This document shows, piece after piece, positions 33,023 to 41,172 of a DNA stretch of 64,000 nt. The position numbers and the translations under genes are program-made. Source of the stretch: DASQFQ01 sp963811595 (lineage in GTDB: Bacteria; Actinomycetota; Thermoleophilia; Solirubrobacterales; Solirubrobacteraceae); contig CAWERW010000001.1 in NCBI GenBank assembly GCA_963811595.1, forward strand, positions 100,735-164,734, read 5' to 3'. The notes under the pieces are model-generated. The model did no database searches. It saw nothing but the letters and a program-made list of their open reading frames with translations, and was not told the DNA's origin. Every line of letters begins with the position of its first letter. The stretch's first letter is position 1.

Positions 33023-33738
33023 GTCTTCACCAGGGTGCCCACGCTCTCGCCGGAAATTATCCGATCGATGTTGCCCTCGGTGTTCATGTCGAAGACGCGG
33101 ATCGGCATGTGGTTGTCCATGCACAGCGAGAGCGCGGTCGAGTCCATGACCTTGAGCCCGCGCTCGAGCGCCTCGCGATGTGTGATCTCGGGCAGGAACT
33201 CGGCGCCGTCGTCCTGGTTGGGATCGGCGCTGTAGACGCCCTCGACGCCGTTCTTGGCCATCAGGATGATCTCGGCGTCGATCTCGTGGGCGCGCAGCGC
33301 GGCCGCGGTGTCGGTGGTGAAGAACGGGTTGCCGGTGCCGGCGGCGAAGATCACGATCCGGTTCTTCTCGAGGTGCCGCATGGCGCGGCGGCGGATGTAG
33401 GGCTCGGCGACCTCGGAGACGGTGATCGCCGACTGCACGCGCGTGTGGACGCCCTCGTGCTCGAGCGCGTCCTGCAGGGTCAGCGCGTTGAGCACGGTCG
33501 CGAGCATGCCCATGTAGTCGGCGGTGGCGCGCTCCATGCCCGCCGCCGCGCCTTCCAGGCCGCGGTAGATGTTGCCCGCGCCGACCACGATGGCGATCTC
33601 GACGCCGCGGTCGTGGACCTCGCGGATCTCGCGCGCGATCGCCTGCACGCGATCGGGGTCGGTGCCGTAGGGGAGGTCGCCCATCAGCGCCTCCCCCGAC
33701 AGCTTGAGCAGGATTCGCCCGAAGGCGGGCTGGGTCAC
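33019..33738 (-). CDS. pyrH: Uridylate kinase
   Basis: A 239-residue hexameric UMP kinase of the amino-acid-kinase fold. It carries ILLKLSGEAL at the start, VVGAGNIYRG near 50, TADYMGMLATVLNAL, and GTGNPFFTTDTAAALRA near 140. It lies in the conserved rpsB-tsf-pyrH-frr order. The GTG start at 33738 overlaps the tsf stop (GTGA). Length is normal. Confidence 0.96.
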   Translation of the reverse strand: MTQPAFGRILLKLSGEALMGDLPYGTDPDRVQAIAREIREVHDRGVEIAIVVGAGNIYRGLEGAAAGMERATADYMGMLATVLNALTLQDALEHEGVHTRVQSAITVSEVAEPYIRRRAMRHLEKNRIVIFAAGTGNPFFTTDTAAALRAHEIDAEIILMAKNGVEGVYSADPNQDDGAEFLPEITHREALERGLKVMDSTALSLCMDNHMPIRVFDMNTEGNIDRIISGESVGTLVKT

Positions 33739-34343
33739 GCCCCGACCTGGAAGCGCGCGAAGCGCCGGATCACGACGTTCTCGCCGGTCGTCCCCGACAG
33801 CTCGGCGCGCAGCTGCTCGATCGTCTTGTTGTCGTGCTTGTCGACGTTGACGTGCGGCTGGTGCAGGAGGACGGTCTCCTCCATCCACTTGCGCAGCTTG
33901 CCCTCGGCGATCTTGGCCCGGACGTTCTCGGGCTTGTCGGCGGCCTGCTGCTCGAACACGCGCAGCTCGGCGTCCTTGTCGGCCTGCGGGATCTCGTCCT
34001 CGTGGACGTAGCGCACCCCGGGCGTGCCGGCGATGTGGAGGGCGACGTCGCGCGCGAACGCGACGAAGTCGTCGTTGCGGGCGACGAAGTCGGTGTTGCA
34101 GTCGACCTCGACGAGCACGCCGGTCTTGCCGTTCGAGTGGATGTAGGACTGCACGGTGCCCTCGGTGGCCTCGCGGCCGCCCATCTTGAGGGCCTTGTCG
34201 CCGAGGCGGACGCGCAGCAGCTCGACCGCAGCGTCGATGTCGCCGCCGGTCTCGGTCAGCGCCGCCTTGCAATCCATCATCCCGGCGCCCGTCCTGTCGC
34301 GCAGCTCCTTGACCTGCGACGCGGTGATCGTGGGGGTGCTCAT
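33735..34343 (-). CDS. tsf: Translation elongation factor Ts
   Basis: A 202-residue EF-Tu nucleotide-exchange factor of the short form. It has the N-terminal UBA-like domain with VKELRDRTGAGMMDCKAALTETGGDIDAAVE, the EGTVQSYIHSNGKTGVLVEVDCNTDFVARND segment and a core domain ending in the C-terminal helix. The ATG overlaps the rpsB stop (ATGA). Being the short form without the second core repeat is normal in several actinobacterial and cyanobacterial lines. Confidence 0.95.
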   Translation of the reverse strand: MSTPTITASQVKELRDRTGAGMMDCKAALTETGGDIDAAVELLRVRLGDKALKMGGREATEGTVQSYIHSNGKTGVLVEVDCNTDFVARNDDFVAFARDVALHIAGTPGVRYVHEDEIPQADKDAELRVFEQQAADKPENVRAKIAEGKLRKWMEETVLLHQPHVNVDKHDNKTIEQLRAELSGTTGENVVIRRFARFQVGA

Positions 34344-35587
34344 GCCTTCTCTGTCTCCTGGGTCTTCGTCTCGTCGGCGGCCTTGGCGGCCTTCTTGGCG
34401 CGCGGCTTGCGCGCGGGCTTCTTGGGCTTCTCCGTCGCCTCGGCGGGCGGCGGGGTGGCCTCCGCCTGCGCGGACGCGGCGGGCGCGGCCGGCTCGTCGG
34501 CGGCCTGCGCGGCCGCGGCGGCCTCGGCGTCGGCGGTGCCCTCGGCCTTCGGGGCCTCGGCCTCGACGGCCGCGGCGACCTCGGCCTCTGCGGCGCCCTT
34601 GTCGCCGCCGCCCTTGGCGGTCGTGGCCTTCGCCGGAGCGGGCTCCGCGGGTGCGGCGGCCTCGGCCGGGGCAGCCGGCGCGGCCGGCGCGGCCGGCGCG
34701 GCCGGCGCGGCCGCAGGCGCGGCCTCGGCGGCGGCGGGCGCGGCGCCCTCCGCGGCGGCAGCCGCGTCACGCTCGGCCTGGCGCGCGGCGGCCTCCTCGG
34801 CCTCCTTGCGCTGGCGCTCCTCCTCCTCGCGGGCGGCGCGCGCCTCGGCCTCCTTGCGGGCCTGCTCCTCGGCCTCCTTGCGGGCGGCCTCCTCCTGGGC
34901 GCGGAACGTCGAGAAGCCCTCGGAGACGACGTCGCCGATCGCCTGCGTGATGATCGCGCAGGACTTGATCGCGTCGTCGTTGCCCGGGATCACGTAGTCG
35001 ATCCCGTCCGGGTCGCAGTTCGTGTCGACGAGCCCGATGATCGGGATCCGCAGGCGCTTGGCCTCCTGGACCGCGATGACCTCGGTCTTGAGGTCGACGA
35101 CGAACATCGCGTCGGGCGGCCGCTGCATGTTCTTGACGCCGCCGAGGTTGGCCTGCAGCTTCGCCAGGTCCGCCTGGGCGGCCATGCGCTCGCGCGTCGG
35201 CAGCAGCTCGAGCTGGCCCTCGGTCTGGTAGCGCTCGAGGTCGTGCAGGCGCTTGATGCGCAGCGAGATCGTCTGGAAGTTCGTGAGCAGGCCGCCGAGC
35301 CAGCGGTGGTTGACGTACGGCATGCCGGCGTTCTCCGCGACCTCCTTGATGGAGTCGCGAGCCTGCTTCTTGGTGCCGACGAACAGCACGGTGCCGCCGC
35401 GGTGGGCGACCTCGGAGCTGAACTGGCGTGCCTGCTCGAGCAGCGCCTGCGTCTTGAGCAGGTCGATGATGTAGATGCCGCCACGCTCACCGTGGATGAA
35501 GCGGCGCATCTTCGGGTTCCAGCGGCGCGTCTGATGTCCGAAGTGAACCCCGGACTCCAGCAGCTCCCTGATGCCGACGTCGGCCAT
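34340..35587 (-). CDS. rpsB: 30S ribosomal protein S2 with a long C-terminal extension
   Basis: A 415-residue S2, about 150-180 residues longer than usual. Residues 1-228 are canonical S2 (ELLESGVHFGHQTRRWNPKM, then VLFVGTKKQARDSI and PIIGLVDTNCDPD). Residues about 229-275 are a Glu/Arg/Lys/Ala segment with heptad spacing, probably a coiled coil. Residues about 276-390 are Ala/Pro/Glu-rich, including a tandem repeat, and the last about 25 residues are strongly basic (KPKKPARKPRAKKAAKA). The extension is intact in frame and followed at once by tsf. GGGAG precedes the ATG. Confidence 0.95.
   Translation of the reverse strand: MADVGIRELLESGVHFGHQTRRWNPKMRRFIHGERGGIYIIDLLKTQALLEQARQFSSEVAHRGGTVLFVGTKKQARDSIKEVAENAGMPYVNHRWLGGLLTNFQTISLRIKRLHDLERYQTEGQLELLPTRERMAAQADLAKLQANLGGVKNMQRPPDAMFVVDLKTEVIAVQEAKRLRIPIIGLVDTNCDPDGIDYVIPGNDDAIKSCAIITQAIGDVVSEGFSTFRAQEEAARKEAEEQARKEAEARAAREEEERQRKEAEEAAARQAERDAAAAAEGAAPAAAEAAPAAAPAAPAAPAAPAAPAEAAAPAEPAPAKATTAKGGGDKGAAEAEVAAAVEAEAPKAEGTADAEAAAAAQAADEPAAPAASAQAEATPPPAEATEKPKKPARKPRAKKAAKAADETKTQETEKA
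34675..34710. repeat. Four tandem copies of a 9-bp unit inside rpsB
   Basis: CCGGCGCGG repeated four times without a mismatch. In rpsB it encodes alternating Ala-Pro-Ala units of the low-complexity tail, so it is likely to vary in copy number. Confidence 0.8.
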
Positions 35588-35833
35588 AGGAGTCTCCCTT
35601 GAAGTGGATTTTGGAACTGCGCCGGGCGGTGTCGGGGTGTGGGCGGACCCGGCGTGGTCGCCGGGCAGGGTCGCCGTCCCCGAGCTCCACGTCTGGTGGA
35701 TCGCCCGGGTTGAAGGTCGGAAAATGGACTCGACAGTTTACGCAAGTTCGCTCAGGCCCCCTCGTTTGGGCTGATGCGGACCGGCCCTCCCTTCCCCTAC
35801 CTCCGGTGGACCGGTCCGTGCATTCCCGCGGTT
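35588..35833 (-). promoter_or_regulatory. rpsB upstream region and leader
   Basis: About 246 bp without a gene, upstream of rpsB. It must hold the promoter of the rpsB-tsf-pyrH-frr-uppS-cdsA operon; no convincing -35/-10 pair could be chosen. A perfect hairpin, CCCGGCG / CGCCGGG with a 4-nt loop (35648-35665), lies in the expected leader and could be an attenuator or protein-binding site. S2 is known to repress its own mRNA in E. coli; whether this hairpin plays that part is unknown. No tRNA or small gene was seen. Confidence 0.45.
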
Positions 35834-35857
35834 GGGGCGGCCAGGATGAGCCGCCCC
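35834..35857 (-). terminator. Hairpin after rluD
   Basis: On the minus strand, 6 nt beyond the rluD stop: a 7-bp stem GGGGCGG / CCGCCCC with a 10-nt loop. No U tract follows, as is common for terminators in GC-rich actinobacteria. Confidence 0.45.
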
Positions 35858-35863
35858 GCCGCG

Positions 35864-36733
35864 TTAAAGGACCCTTTCGAGGTCCGCGGGGAGCGGTGAG
35901 CGGACGTCGATCCGCTCGCCCGTGACGGGATGGTCGAAGGCGAGCCGCTCGGCGTGCAGGAACTGCCGCTCCAGCCCCAGCGCGCCCGCCCGCCCGTACT
36001 CCGGATCGCCCGCCACCGGGTGCCCGATCGCCTTCATGTGCGCGCGGATCTGGTGGGTGCGGCCGGTCTCGAGCCGCACCCGCAGCAGCGTCTAGCCCTC
36101 GAGCACGCGCTCGGTCTCGAAGTGGGTGACCGCGGCGCGCCCGTCGGCGGTGTCGGTCGAGATGCGCGTGCGCACCCGCCGGTCGCGGCCGAGCGGCGCC
36201 TCGATCGTGCCCGTGCGGGCGTCCGGGCGCCCCTCGACGAGCGCGAGGTACTCGCGCAGGATGCGGCGCGCCTTGAGCTCGGCCTGGAGCGCGGCGTGGA
36301 CGTCCTCCGTGCGCGAGACGACGAGCAGCCCGGAGGTGTCGCGGTCGAGCCGGTGCACGATCCCGGAGCGCCCCGCGGGCCCGCCGGCGACGCCGCGGCG
36401 CTCGAGCGCCTGCGCGAGCGTGCCGGACTCGTGGCCGCGCGCCGGGTGCACGACGACGCCGGCCGGCTTGTCGACGACGAGCAGGTGCTCGTCCTCCCAG
36501 GCCACGGAGTACTCGGCCTCCGGGACCTCGACGGCGGGCGCCGCGACCGCCTCGGCGACCTCGACGACCTCGCCCCCGCGCAGCGCGTGGCGCTTCGTCC
36601 GCTCCTCCCCGTCGACGGTCACGCGGCCCTCGTCGATCAGCCGCTGCGCCGCCGCCCGCGAGCCGGCGTGCTCGGCCAGGAAGACGTCGAGCCGCTCGCC
36701 CGCGGCCTCCGGCGGGACCTCAACCCTCGGCAC
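35864..36733 (-). CDS. rluD: 23S rRNA pseudouridine synthase, RluD/RluA family (in-frame stop)
   Basis: A 289-codon frame interrupted by one TAG at 36092-36094. Before it come an S4 RNA-binding domain (GERLDVFLAEHAGSRAAAQRLIDEGRVTVDG) and the catalytic core with GIVHRLDRDTSGLLVV, where the Asp is the catalytic residue. After it the same frame continues with TLLRVRLETGRTHQIRAHM, KAIGHPVAGDPEYG and the family C-terminus. Homologues usually have EGYTLL at this point, so TAG most likely stands for TAC through a sequence error or a very recent mutation. The GTG start overlaps lspA by 14 bp. Confidence 0.85.
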
Positions 36734-37181
36734 GGCGCGGCGGCCCCTCCAGGACGTAGAGCAGGCTCAGCACCCCGACGGTGATGCAGACGTCGGCGAG
36801 GTTGAAGGCCGGCCACGCCGGGATGTCGAGGAAGTCGGTCACGTAGCCGCGCTGCAGGCGGTCGATCAGGTTGCCCGCGGCGCCGCCCAGCAGCAGCCCG
36901 GTCGGGAGCCACACGAGCGGGCGCCGGCTGTGGGTGGCGAAGAAGATCAGCAGCGCGGCGACCGACACGGCGGCGATGACCACGAGCACCCAGCCGCCGC
37001 CGGCGAACAGGCCGAACGCGACGCCGCGGTTGCGCACGTGCACGAGCTCCAGCCCGGGGAACACCCCGTCGCGGCTGCCGAACACGACGTTCTCGCGCAC
37101 GAGCGCCTTCGTCGCCTGGTCGGCCGCCAGCACGGCGACGGCGACCGCCGCGGCCCGCAGCGCGGACCTCCCGGAGATCAA
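36720..37181 (-). CDS. lspA: Lipoprotein signal peptidase (signal peptidase II)
   Basis: A 153-residue membrane aspartyl protease that removes signal peptides from prolipoproteins. Four transmembrane segments are visible. The family motifs are LAADQATKALV, RNRGVAFG, LLLGGAAGNLIDRLQRGYVTDFLDI (first catalytic Asp) and FNLADVCITVG (second catalytic Asp). The start is a TTG at 37181 that overlaps the YggT stop (TTGA). A degenerate paralogue lies at 45707-46246. Confidence 0.94.
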   Translation of the reverse strand: MISGRSALRAAAVAVAVLAADQATKALVRENVVFGSRDGVFPGLELVHVRNRGVAFGLFAGGGWVLVVIAAVSVAALLIFFATHSRRPLVWLPTGLLLGGAAGNLIDRLQRGYVTDFLDIPAWPAFNLADVCITVGVLSLLYVLEGPPRRAEG

Positions 37182-37465
37182 GACCCTGCGATGAGGCCGA
37201 CGATGATGCCGCCGCCGATCTGGAGCACGATGATCGCCACCATCGGCGTCAGGTCGAGCGGGCCGACCCGGAGCGGCAGCTTGCGGAAGATGCGCAGGAA
37301 GGGCTCCGAGACGTCGCGCAGGAAGTCCATCGTGCCCATGACGACGCGGTTGTAGGGCATGCGCACGCCGAGCGAGAAGATCAGCGACAGCACGACCCAG
37401 CCCACGATGCAGATCGTGTAGACGAGGATCAGGGCGGCGACGAAGTCCGCGATGTCGTCTCTCAC
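37178..37465 (-). CDS. YggT-family membrane protein
   Basis: A 95-residue protein with two hydrophobic segments (about 8-30 and 70-92) and the family centre MDFLRDVSEPFLRIFRKLPLRVGPLDLTPMVAIIVL. YggT proteins lie beside proC and sepF or divIVA in many Gram-positive genomes and are linked to cell-envelope homeostasis, without a defined activity. The GTG start overlaps the proC stop, and its stop overlaps the lspA TTG. Confidence 0.9.
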   Translation of the reverse strand: MRDDIADFVAALILVYTICIVGWVVLSLIFSLGVRMPYNRVVMGTMDFLRDVSEPFLRIFRKLPLRVGPLDLTPMVAIIVLQIGGGIIVGLIAGS

Positions 37466-38208
37466 GCGGACCCCAGCACGTCGTCCATGGCGGCGGCGAG
37501 CGCCGCGCGCACACCGCCCCGCTCGAGCGCGGCCAGCCCGCGCGCGGTCGTGCCGCCGGGCGAGGTGACCTCGCGGCGCAGGCGCAGCGTGTCGTGCTCG
37601 CGCGCCCGCAGCAGCTCCGCGCTGCCGGCCATCGTCTCGGTGACCAGCCGCTGCGCGATCGGCCCGGGGATGCCGCGGCGGATCGCCGCCTCGACCCATC
37701 CCTCGGCGATCAGCGCCCAGTAGGCCGGGCCGACCCCGGAGCAGGCCGCGCAGGCGTCGATGATGCCCTCCGGCACGCGCACGACCGCGCCGACGCGGCC
37801 GAACAGCTCCTCGACCTGGCCGGCCAGCGGCTCCTCGGCCGGCTCGGCGAGCAGGGTCACGCCGCGGCCGACCTCGGCCGGCGTGTTCGGCTGCACGCGC
37901 ACGACCGGGACGTCGGGATAGGCCGCGCGCAGCTGCTCGAGCGTGGTGCGCGCCAGCAGCGACACGACCGCGCGCGCCGCCGGGGCGGCCTCGCGGGCGA
38001 CGATCTCGAGCTGGGCCGGCTTGTGGGCGAGCACGACGACGTCGCAGTTGACCGCCAGCTCGTAGTTGGAGGTGACCGCCTCGCCGCCCAGCTCCTCCGC
38101 CAGCGCGGCCGCCTTGCCGGAGCCGGAGTCGGAGGCGAGCACGGGCTCGCCCCACCCGCGGGCGAGCGCCGCGGCCATGTTCCCGGCGCCGATGAGGCCG
38201 ACTTTCAT
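37462..38208 (-). CDS. proC: Pyrroline-5-carboxylate reductase
   Basis: A 248-residue NAD(P)H-dependent enzyme for the last step of proline synthesis. It shows the Rossmann start KVGLIGAGNMAAALARGW, the VLAHKPAQLEIV strand and the dimer-domain signature VVRVQPNTPAEVGRGVTLL and SGVGPAYWALIAEGWVEAAIRRGIP, ending with a TSPGGTTARGLAALERGG segment that closes the active site. TAGATT lies 7 nt upstream of the ATG. Confidence 0.94.
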   Translation of the reverse strand: MKVGLIGAGNMAAALARGWGEPVLASDSGSGKAAALAEELGGEAVTSNYELAVNCDVVVLAHKPAQLEIVAREAAPAARAVVSLLARTTLEQLRAAYPDVPVVRVQPNTPAEVGRGVTLLAEPAEEPLAGQVEELFGRVGAVVRVPEGIIDACAACSGVGPAYWALIAEGWVEAAIRRGIPGPIAQRLVTETMAGSAELLRAREHDTLRLRREVTSPGGTTARGLAALERGGVRAALAAAMDDVLGSA

Positions 38209-38215
38209 GGCCTGC

Positions 38216-38221
38216 AATCTA
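38216..38221 (-). promoter_or_regulatory. Candidate -10 element for proC-yggT-lspA-rluD
   Basis: TAGATT, then 7 nt, then the proC ATG. The four genes overlap one another, so this could drive them all as a leaderless transcript. Confidence 0.42.
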
Positions 38222-38253
38222 CGACCCCGGCGATTCGGGGTACCCACAGAGCG

Positions 38254-38451
38254 ATGCGACTCGCCATCGCGCTGCTCGCCGCCACCCTGCTCGGCTTCGC
38301 CATCAACTTCGTCTCGGAGACGGGTGGCCGCTGCCCCGGCGGTGGCTGCAGCGACCTTCCCGAATGGCTGTACCTCGTGTCGGGCTGGGCGGTCGTGGCC
38401 TCGCTCGGCGCGATGGTCGTCCTGCTCGGCTTCGCACTCACCCGCCGCTAG
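38254..38451 (+). CDS. Small two-helix membrane protein
   Basis: A 65-residue protein with two transmembrane segments (about 3-20 and 40-62) joined by a short loop with two Cys (GRCPGGGCSDLPEW) that may form a disulfide outside the membrane. No family is recognised. It shares CTAG at its end with the convergent flavoprotein gene and is divergent from proC. Its size and a clean hydrophobic pattern support a real gene. Confidence 0.6.
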   Translation: MRLAIALLAATLLGFAINFVSETGGRCPGGGCSDLPEWLYLVSGWAVVASLGAMVVLLGFALTRR

Positions 38452-40520
38452 CCCGGCAGGTCCTGCACCGCCCGGTAGCCCTCGTTGATGGCGCTGTGGG
38501 TGTAGGCGAACGCGGCCGAGTCGCTGTTGGCGATCGACACGTTGCGCAGCGGCCGCCGGCCGCGGACCTGCGGCTGGTTCGCCCACGGGCCGTAGAGCGA
38601 CGGGTCCCACACCGACGTCAGCTCGTGCGCGTAGCCGTAGTTCCAGCGGTTGATCATGATCGAGTGGATGTCGCGCTTGGGCTCGAAGTTCCCGCCCGAC
38701 TTGTTCACGCTGCGCTCGAGCACGTCGACCAGCGCGCCCTCGAGCTCGCGGAAGCTCATCTCCAGCAGCTTCTTGCGCCCGCCCTCGTAGGCCGCGAGCT
38801 GCGGCGTCGCGTCGTGATCCGTCGGCACGACGGTGAAGTTGAGCACCGCCGGCTGGTCGGGCGTGGCGGGCGTCGGCCCGTAGGCCGAGCCGAACCGGTG
38901 GCCCGCCTGCAGGCTCGTCGAGTCCCAGAACAGGCTGTTGCCGCGCGGCTGGACGCTGCCGATGTTCGCGTCCTTGAACGCCTGCCAGTTGGTGAGCGCC
39001 GCCCGGCCGTAGATCAGCGGCGTCTTGCGGGCGTAGCAGAGGTCCTTGATCTGGCTGCGCGGCAGATCCTCGAGGATGTGCGCGGTCACGCGGTTCCAGC
39101 ACGCCATCACGACGTGCGTGGAGCGCACGCGCCGGCCGTGGCGCTCACCGTCGATCAGGTAGTCGACCTCGGCGAGGCGCTTGCGGCGGTCGCCGTGGCG
39201 ATGCCTGCTCTCCCCCGGCTTGACGCGGAAGACGAGGCTCTTGAGGCGGATCCGCACGTCGTTGCCGCGGCGGTCGAGCTTGGAGTAGTCGGTGATCGCG
39301 TTGACGACGTTCTCCTGGTCGAGCGCGGCGCCGCCGGGACGGGAGACCGAGCCGGGGATCAGCCGCTCCACGAGCAGCCGCAGCAGCGACGAGTTGCCGT
39401 CGGGCCAGGTCGGTGACTCGCCGGTCTCGGTCAGGCCGAACTGCGGCGTCCGGCCGATGCCGGGGAACGCGTCGCCGTTGAGGCCCAGGCCCGCGAAGCC
39501 GGGGATGCTGCCGAGCGCCCACATGTCGCCGGCCGAGACCGCCTGTGCGCCCGCGCCGAGCAGGCCGTGCCCCACGCGCTGGTGCCAGACGGTCGCCTGC
39601 TCGGGCGCGTCGAGGTAGCGCATGTAGTACTGCTTCTGCGTGATCCGGGAGAGGAGCGCCTTCTTCTCCTGATCGCCGGTCGGTCCGCCCTTGAGCGCGA
39701 TCCAGTCCTTCGTCTCGTCGTCCTCCATGATGCGCACGAGCGCGGCCTGTGCCGCGGGCGACAGCGGCGTCTGGGCGAGGTACTGCGTCCAGGTGAGCGA
39801 TCCGCGGGGCGGCAGCAGCGTCTCGGTCCCCCAGTCCCTCGCCGGGAACAGCTGCATCGTGCGCAACCCGAGCGAGGCGCTGCCCCCGGCGGGGAAGGTG
39901 TCGGGCTCGACGCCGAGGTAGGCGAGCAGGTCGACCGAAGGCTGGCCGTAGGAGCCTGGGATGTCCATCAGGCCGCCGGTCGGCTGGTTCCAGGTCGCGA
40001 CGCTGTCGAGGTTGACCGTGCCGCCGTTCTTGAGGAACGTCGTCGGCCCGACGTGGAACTCGTTGCGGGTCGAGTGCCCGCCGTAGTCGGGCAGCGGGTC
40101 GAGCAGCAGGATCTTCGAGTCCTCGCCGAAGCGGTCGCGGTAGTACTTGGCGGCGGCGAGGCCGCTGGCCCCGGCGCCGACGATCACGCAGTCGTAGGTC
40201 TCGTCGGAGTCGACCACGCGGCGGACGTGGATGCCCGGGCCGCCCTTCGTCGAGTGGACGTCGCGCTGGTTGGGCGGGCCGTCGATCCGCATGATGTCGC
40301 GGACGAGCTCGTCGCTCTGGCCCTTGAGGCCGGTGCGCGTCGGCGGGTAGTAGCCGCGCGGCAATGGCGACGGCGAGTGCCCGCGCGAGGAGGCGAGCGC
40401 CTCGGCTCCGGTGAGGTGCGGCGCGGCCGCCGCGGCGGCGAGGCCGGCGGCGGTGATGGCGACGCCGTCGAGAAAGTCGCGACGGGTGATCCCGTCGTCC
40501 TTGTCGCCGAACTCGGTCAT
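38448..40520 (-). CDS. Tat-exported FAD oxidoreductase, spermidine-dehydrogenase-like
   Basis: A 690-residue flavoprotein. The N-terminus carries a twin-Arg signal, TRRDFLDGVAITAAGLAAAAAA, indicating export in folded form with cofactor. Residues 50-70 (PLPRGYYPPTRTGLKGQ) and the dinucleotide-binding motif YDCVIVGAGASGLAAAKYYRD near 115 follow the plan of SpdH-type spermidine dehydrogenases. Polyamine oxidation is inferred from that resemblance; other amine substrates are possible. GGGGAAGGGG precedes the ATG. A hairpin separates it from sepF. Confidence 0.78.
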   Translation of the reverse strand: MTEFGDKDDGITRRDFLDGVAITAAGLAAAAAAPHLTGAEALASSRGHSPSPLPRGYYPPTRTGLKGQSDELVRDIMRIDGPPNQRDVHSTKGGPGIHVRRVVDSDETYDCVIVGAGASGLAAAKYYRDRFGEDSKILLLDPLPDYGGHSTRNEFHVGPTTFLKNGGTVNLDSVATWNQPTGGLMDIPGSYGQPSVDLLAYLGVEPDTFPAGGSASLGLRTMQLFPARDWGTETLLPPRGSLTWTQYLAQTPLSPAAQAALVRIMEDDETKDWIALKGGPTGDQEKKALLSRITQKQYYMRYLDAPEQATVWHQRVGHGLLGAGAQAVSAGDMWALGSIPGFAGLGLNGDAFPGIGRTPQFGLTETGESPTWPDGNSSLLRLLVERLIPGSVSRPGGAALDQENVVNAITDYSKLDRRGNDVRIRLKSLVFRVKPGESRHRHGDRRKRLAEVDYLIDGERHGRRVRSTHVVMACWNRVTAHILEDLPRSQIKDLCYARKTPLIYGRAALTNWQAFKDANIGSVQPRGNSLFWDSTSLQAGHRFGSAYGPTPATPDQPAVLNFTVVPTDHDATPQLAAYEGGRKKLLEMSFRELEGALVDVLERSVNKSGGNFEPKRDIHSIMINRWNYGYAHELTSVWDPSLYGPWANQPQVRGRRPLRNVSIANSDSAAFAYTHSAINEGYRAVQDLPG

Positions 40521-40531
40521 GTGGCCCCTTC

Positions 40532-40567
40532 CCCGGAGTGATTGCCGTCAGGGCAACCCTCTCCGGG
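40532..40567 (-). terminator. Hairpin between sepF and the flavoprotein gene
   Basis: An outer stem CCCGGAG / CTCCGGG and an inner stem GTTGCC / GGCAAT with a short loop, located 14-49 nt after the sepF stop on the minus strand. Likely sepF terminator or attenuator. Confidence 0.5.
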
Positions 40568-40580
40568 AATCGACGCCGCG

Positions 40581-41132
40581 TCAAGACTGGTTGAAGAAGC
40601 CCTTCTCGATCAGCCGCGCGCGCTCCTCGGCCGACACCTCGACGTTGCGCGGCGTGAGCAGGAAGACCTTCTCGGCGATCTGCTGCATGCCGCCGTCGAG
40701 CGCGTAGGTCAGGCCGGAGGCGAAGTCGACAAGACGCTTTGACAGCTCGCGGTCGATGCCCTGGAGGTTGACGATCACCGGGATCGAGTCCTTGAACTTG
40801 TCCGCGATGTCCTGGGCGTCGTTGAACGACTTCGGGATCACGAGGTGGACGCGCGAGCTCTCGCGCCGGCCCCCGTTGGCGACGGCCTCCTCGCCCACGG
40901 GGCGCAGCCGCGTGGTCCGGCGCTCGGCGGGCGAGTCGTCGGCGAAGATGTCGTCGATCTCGTCGCGGCGGCGGCGGGTCGACAGGCGGCGGACGTTGGG
41001 CCGCTCGCGGTAGCGCTCCTCGAGGTCGCGCTCGGGCTCGCGGGGGTCGACTTCCTCTTCCTCGTACGCGTCGCGGTCCTCGGCGAGGCCGAAGTAGACG
41101 AGCATGTTGTGCATTGAGTCGCGCAGCGCCAT
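40581..41132 (-). CDS. sepF: Cell division protein SepF
   Basis: A 183-residue FtsZ-associated membrane anchor. The N-terminal amphipathic segment (DSMHNMLVYFGLAEDRD) is followed by a charged linker rich in Glu and Arg (about 22-85). The C-terminal SepF domain has SRVHLVIPKSFNDAQDIADKFKDSIPVIVNLQGIDRELSKRLVDFASGLTYALDG. In actinobacteria, which lack FtsA, SepF is the main FtsZ tether. It lies downstream of yggS, the usual order. The ATG at 41132 or an in-frame ATG six codons later could be used. Confidence 0.95.
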   Translation of the reverse strand: MALRDSMHNMLVYFGLAEDRDAYEEEEVDPREPERDLEERYRERPNVRRLSTRRRRDEIDDIFADDSPAERRTTRLRPVGEEAVANGGRRESSRVHLVIPKSFNDAQDIADKFKDSIPVIVNLQGIDRELSKRLVDFASGLTYALDGGMQQIAEKVFLLTPRNVEVSAEERARLIEKGFFNQS

Positions 41133-41172
41133 AGCGTCGATCCGTTTCGCGCTTCCGCGCGATTCCCCTGCA

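Noticed and set aside
34675..34710. Tandem 9-bp repeat as a CRISPR or mobile element
   Set aside because: It has no spacers, is in frame in rpsB and encodes part of the Ala/Pro-rich tail.
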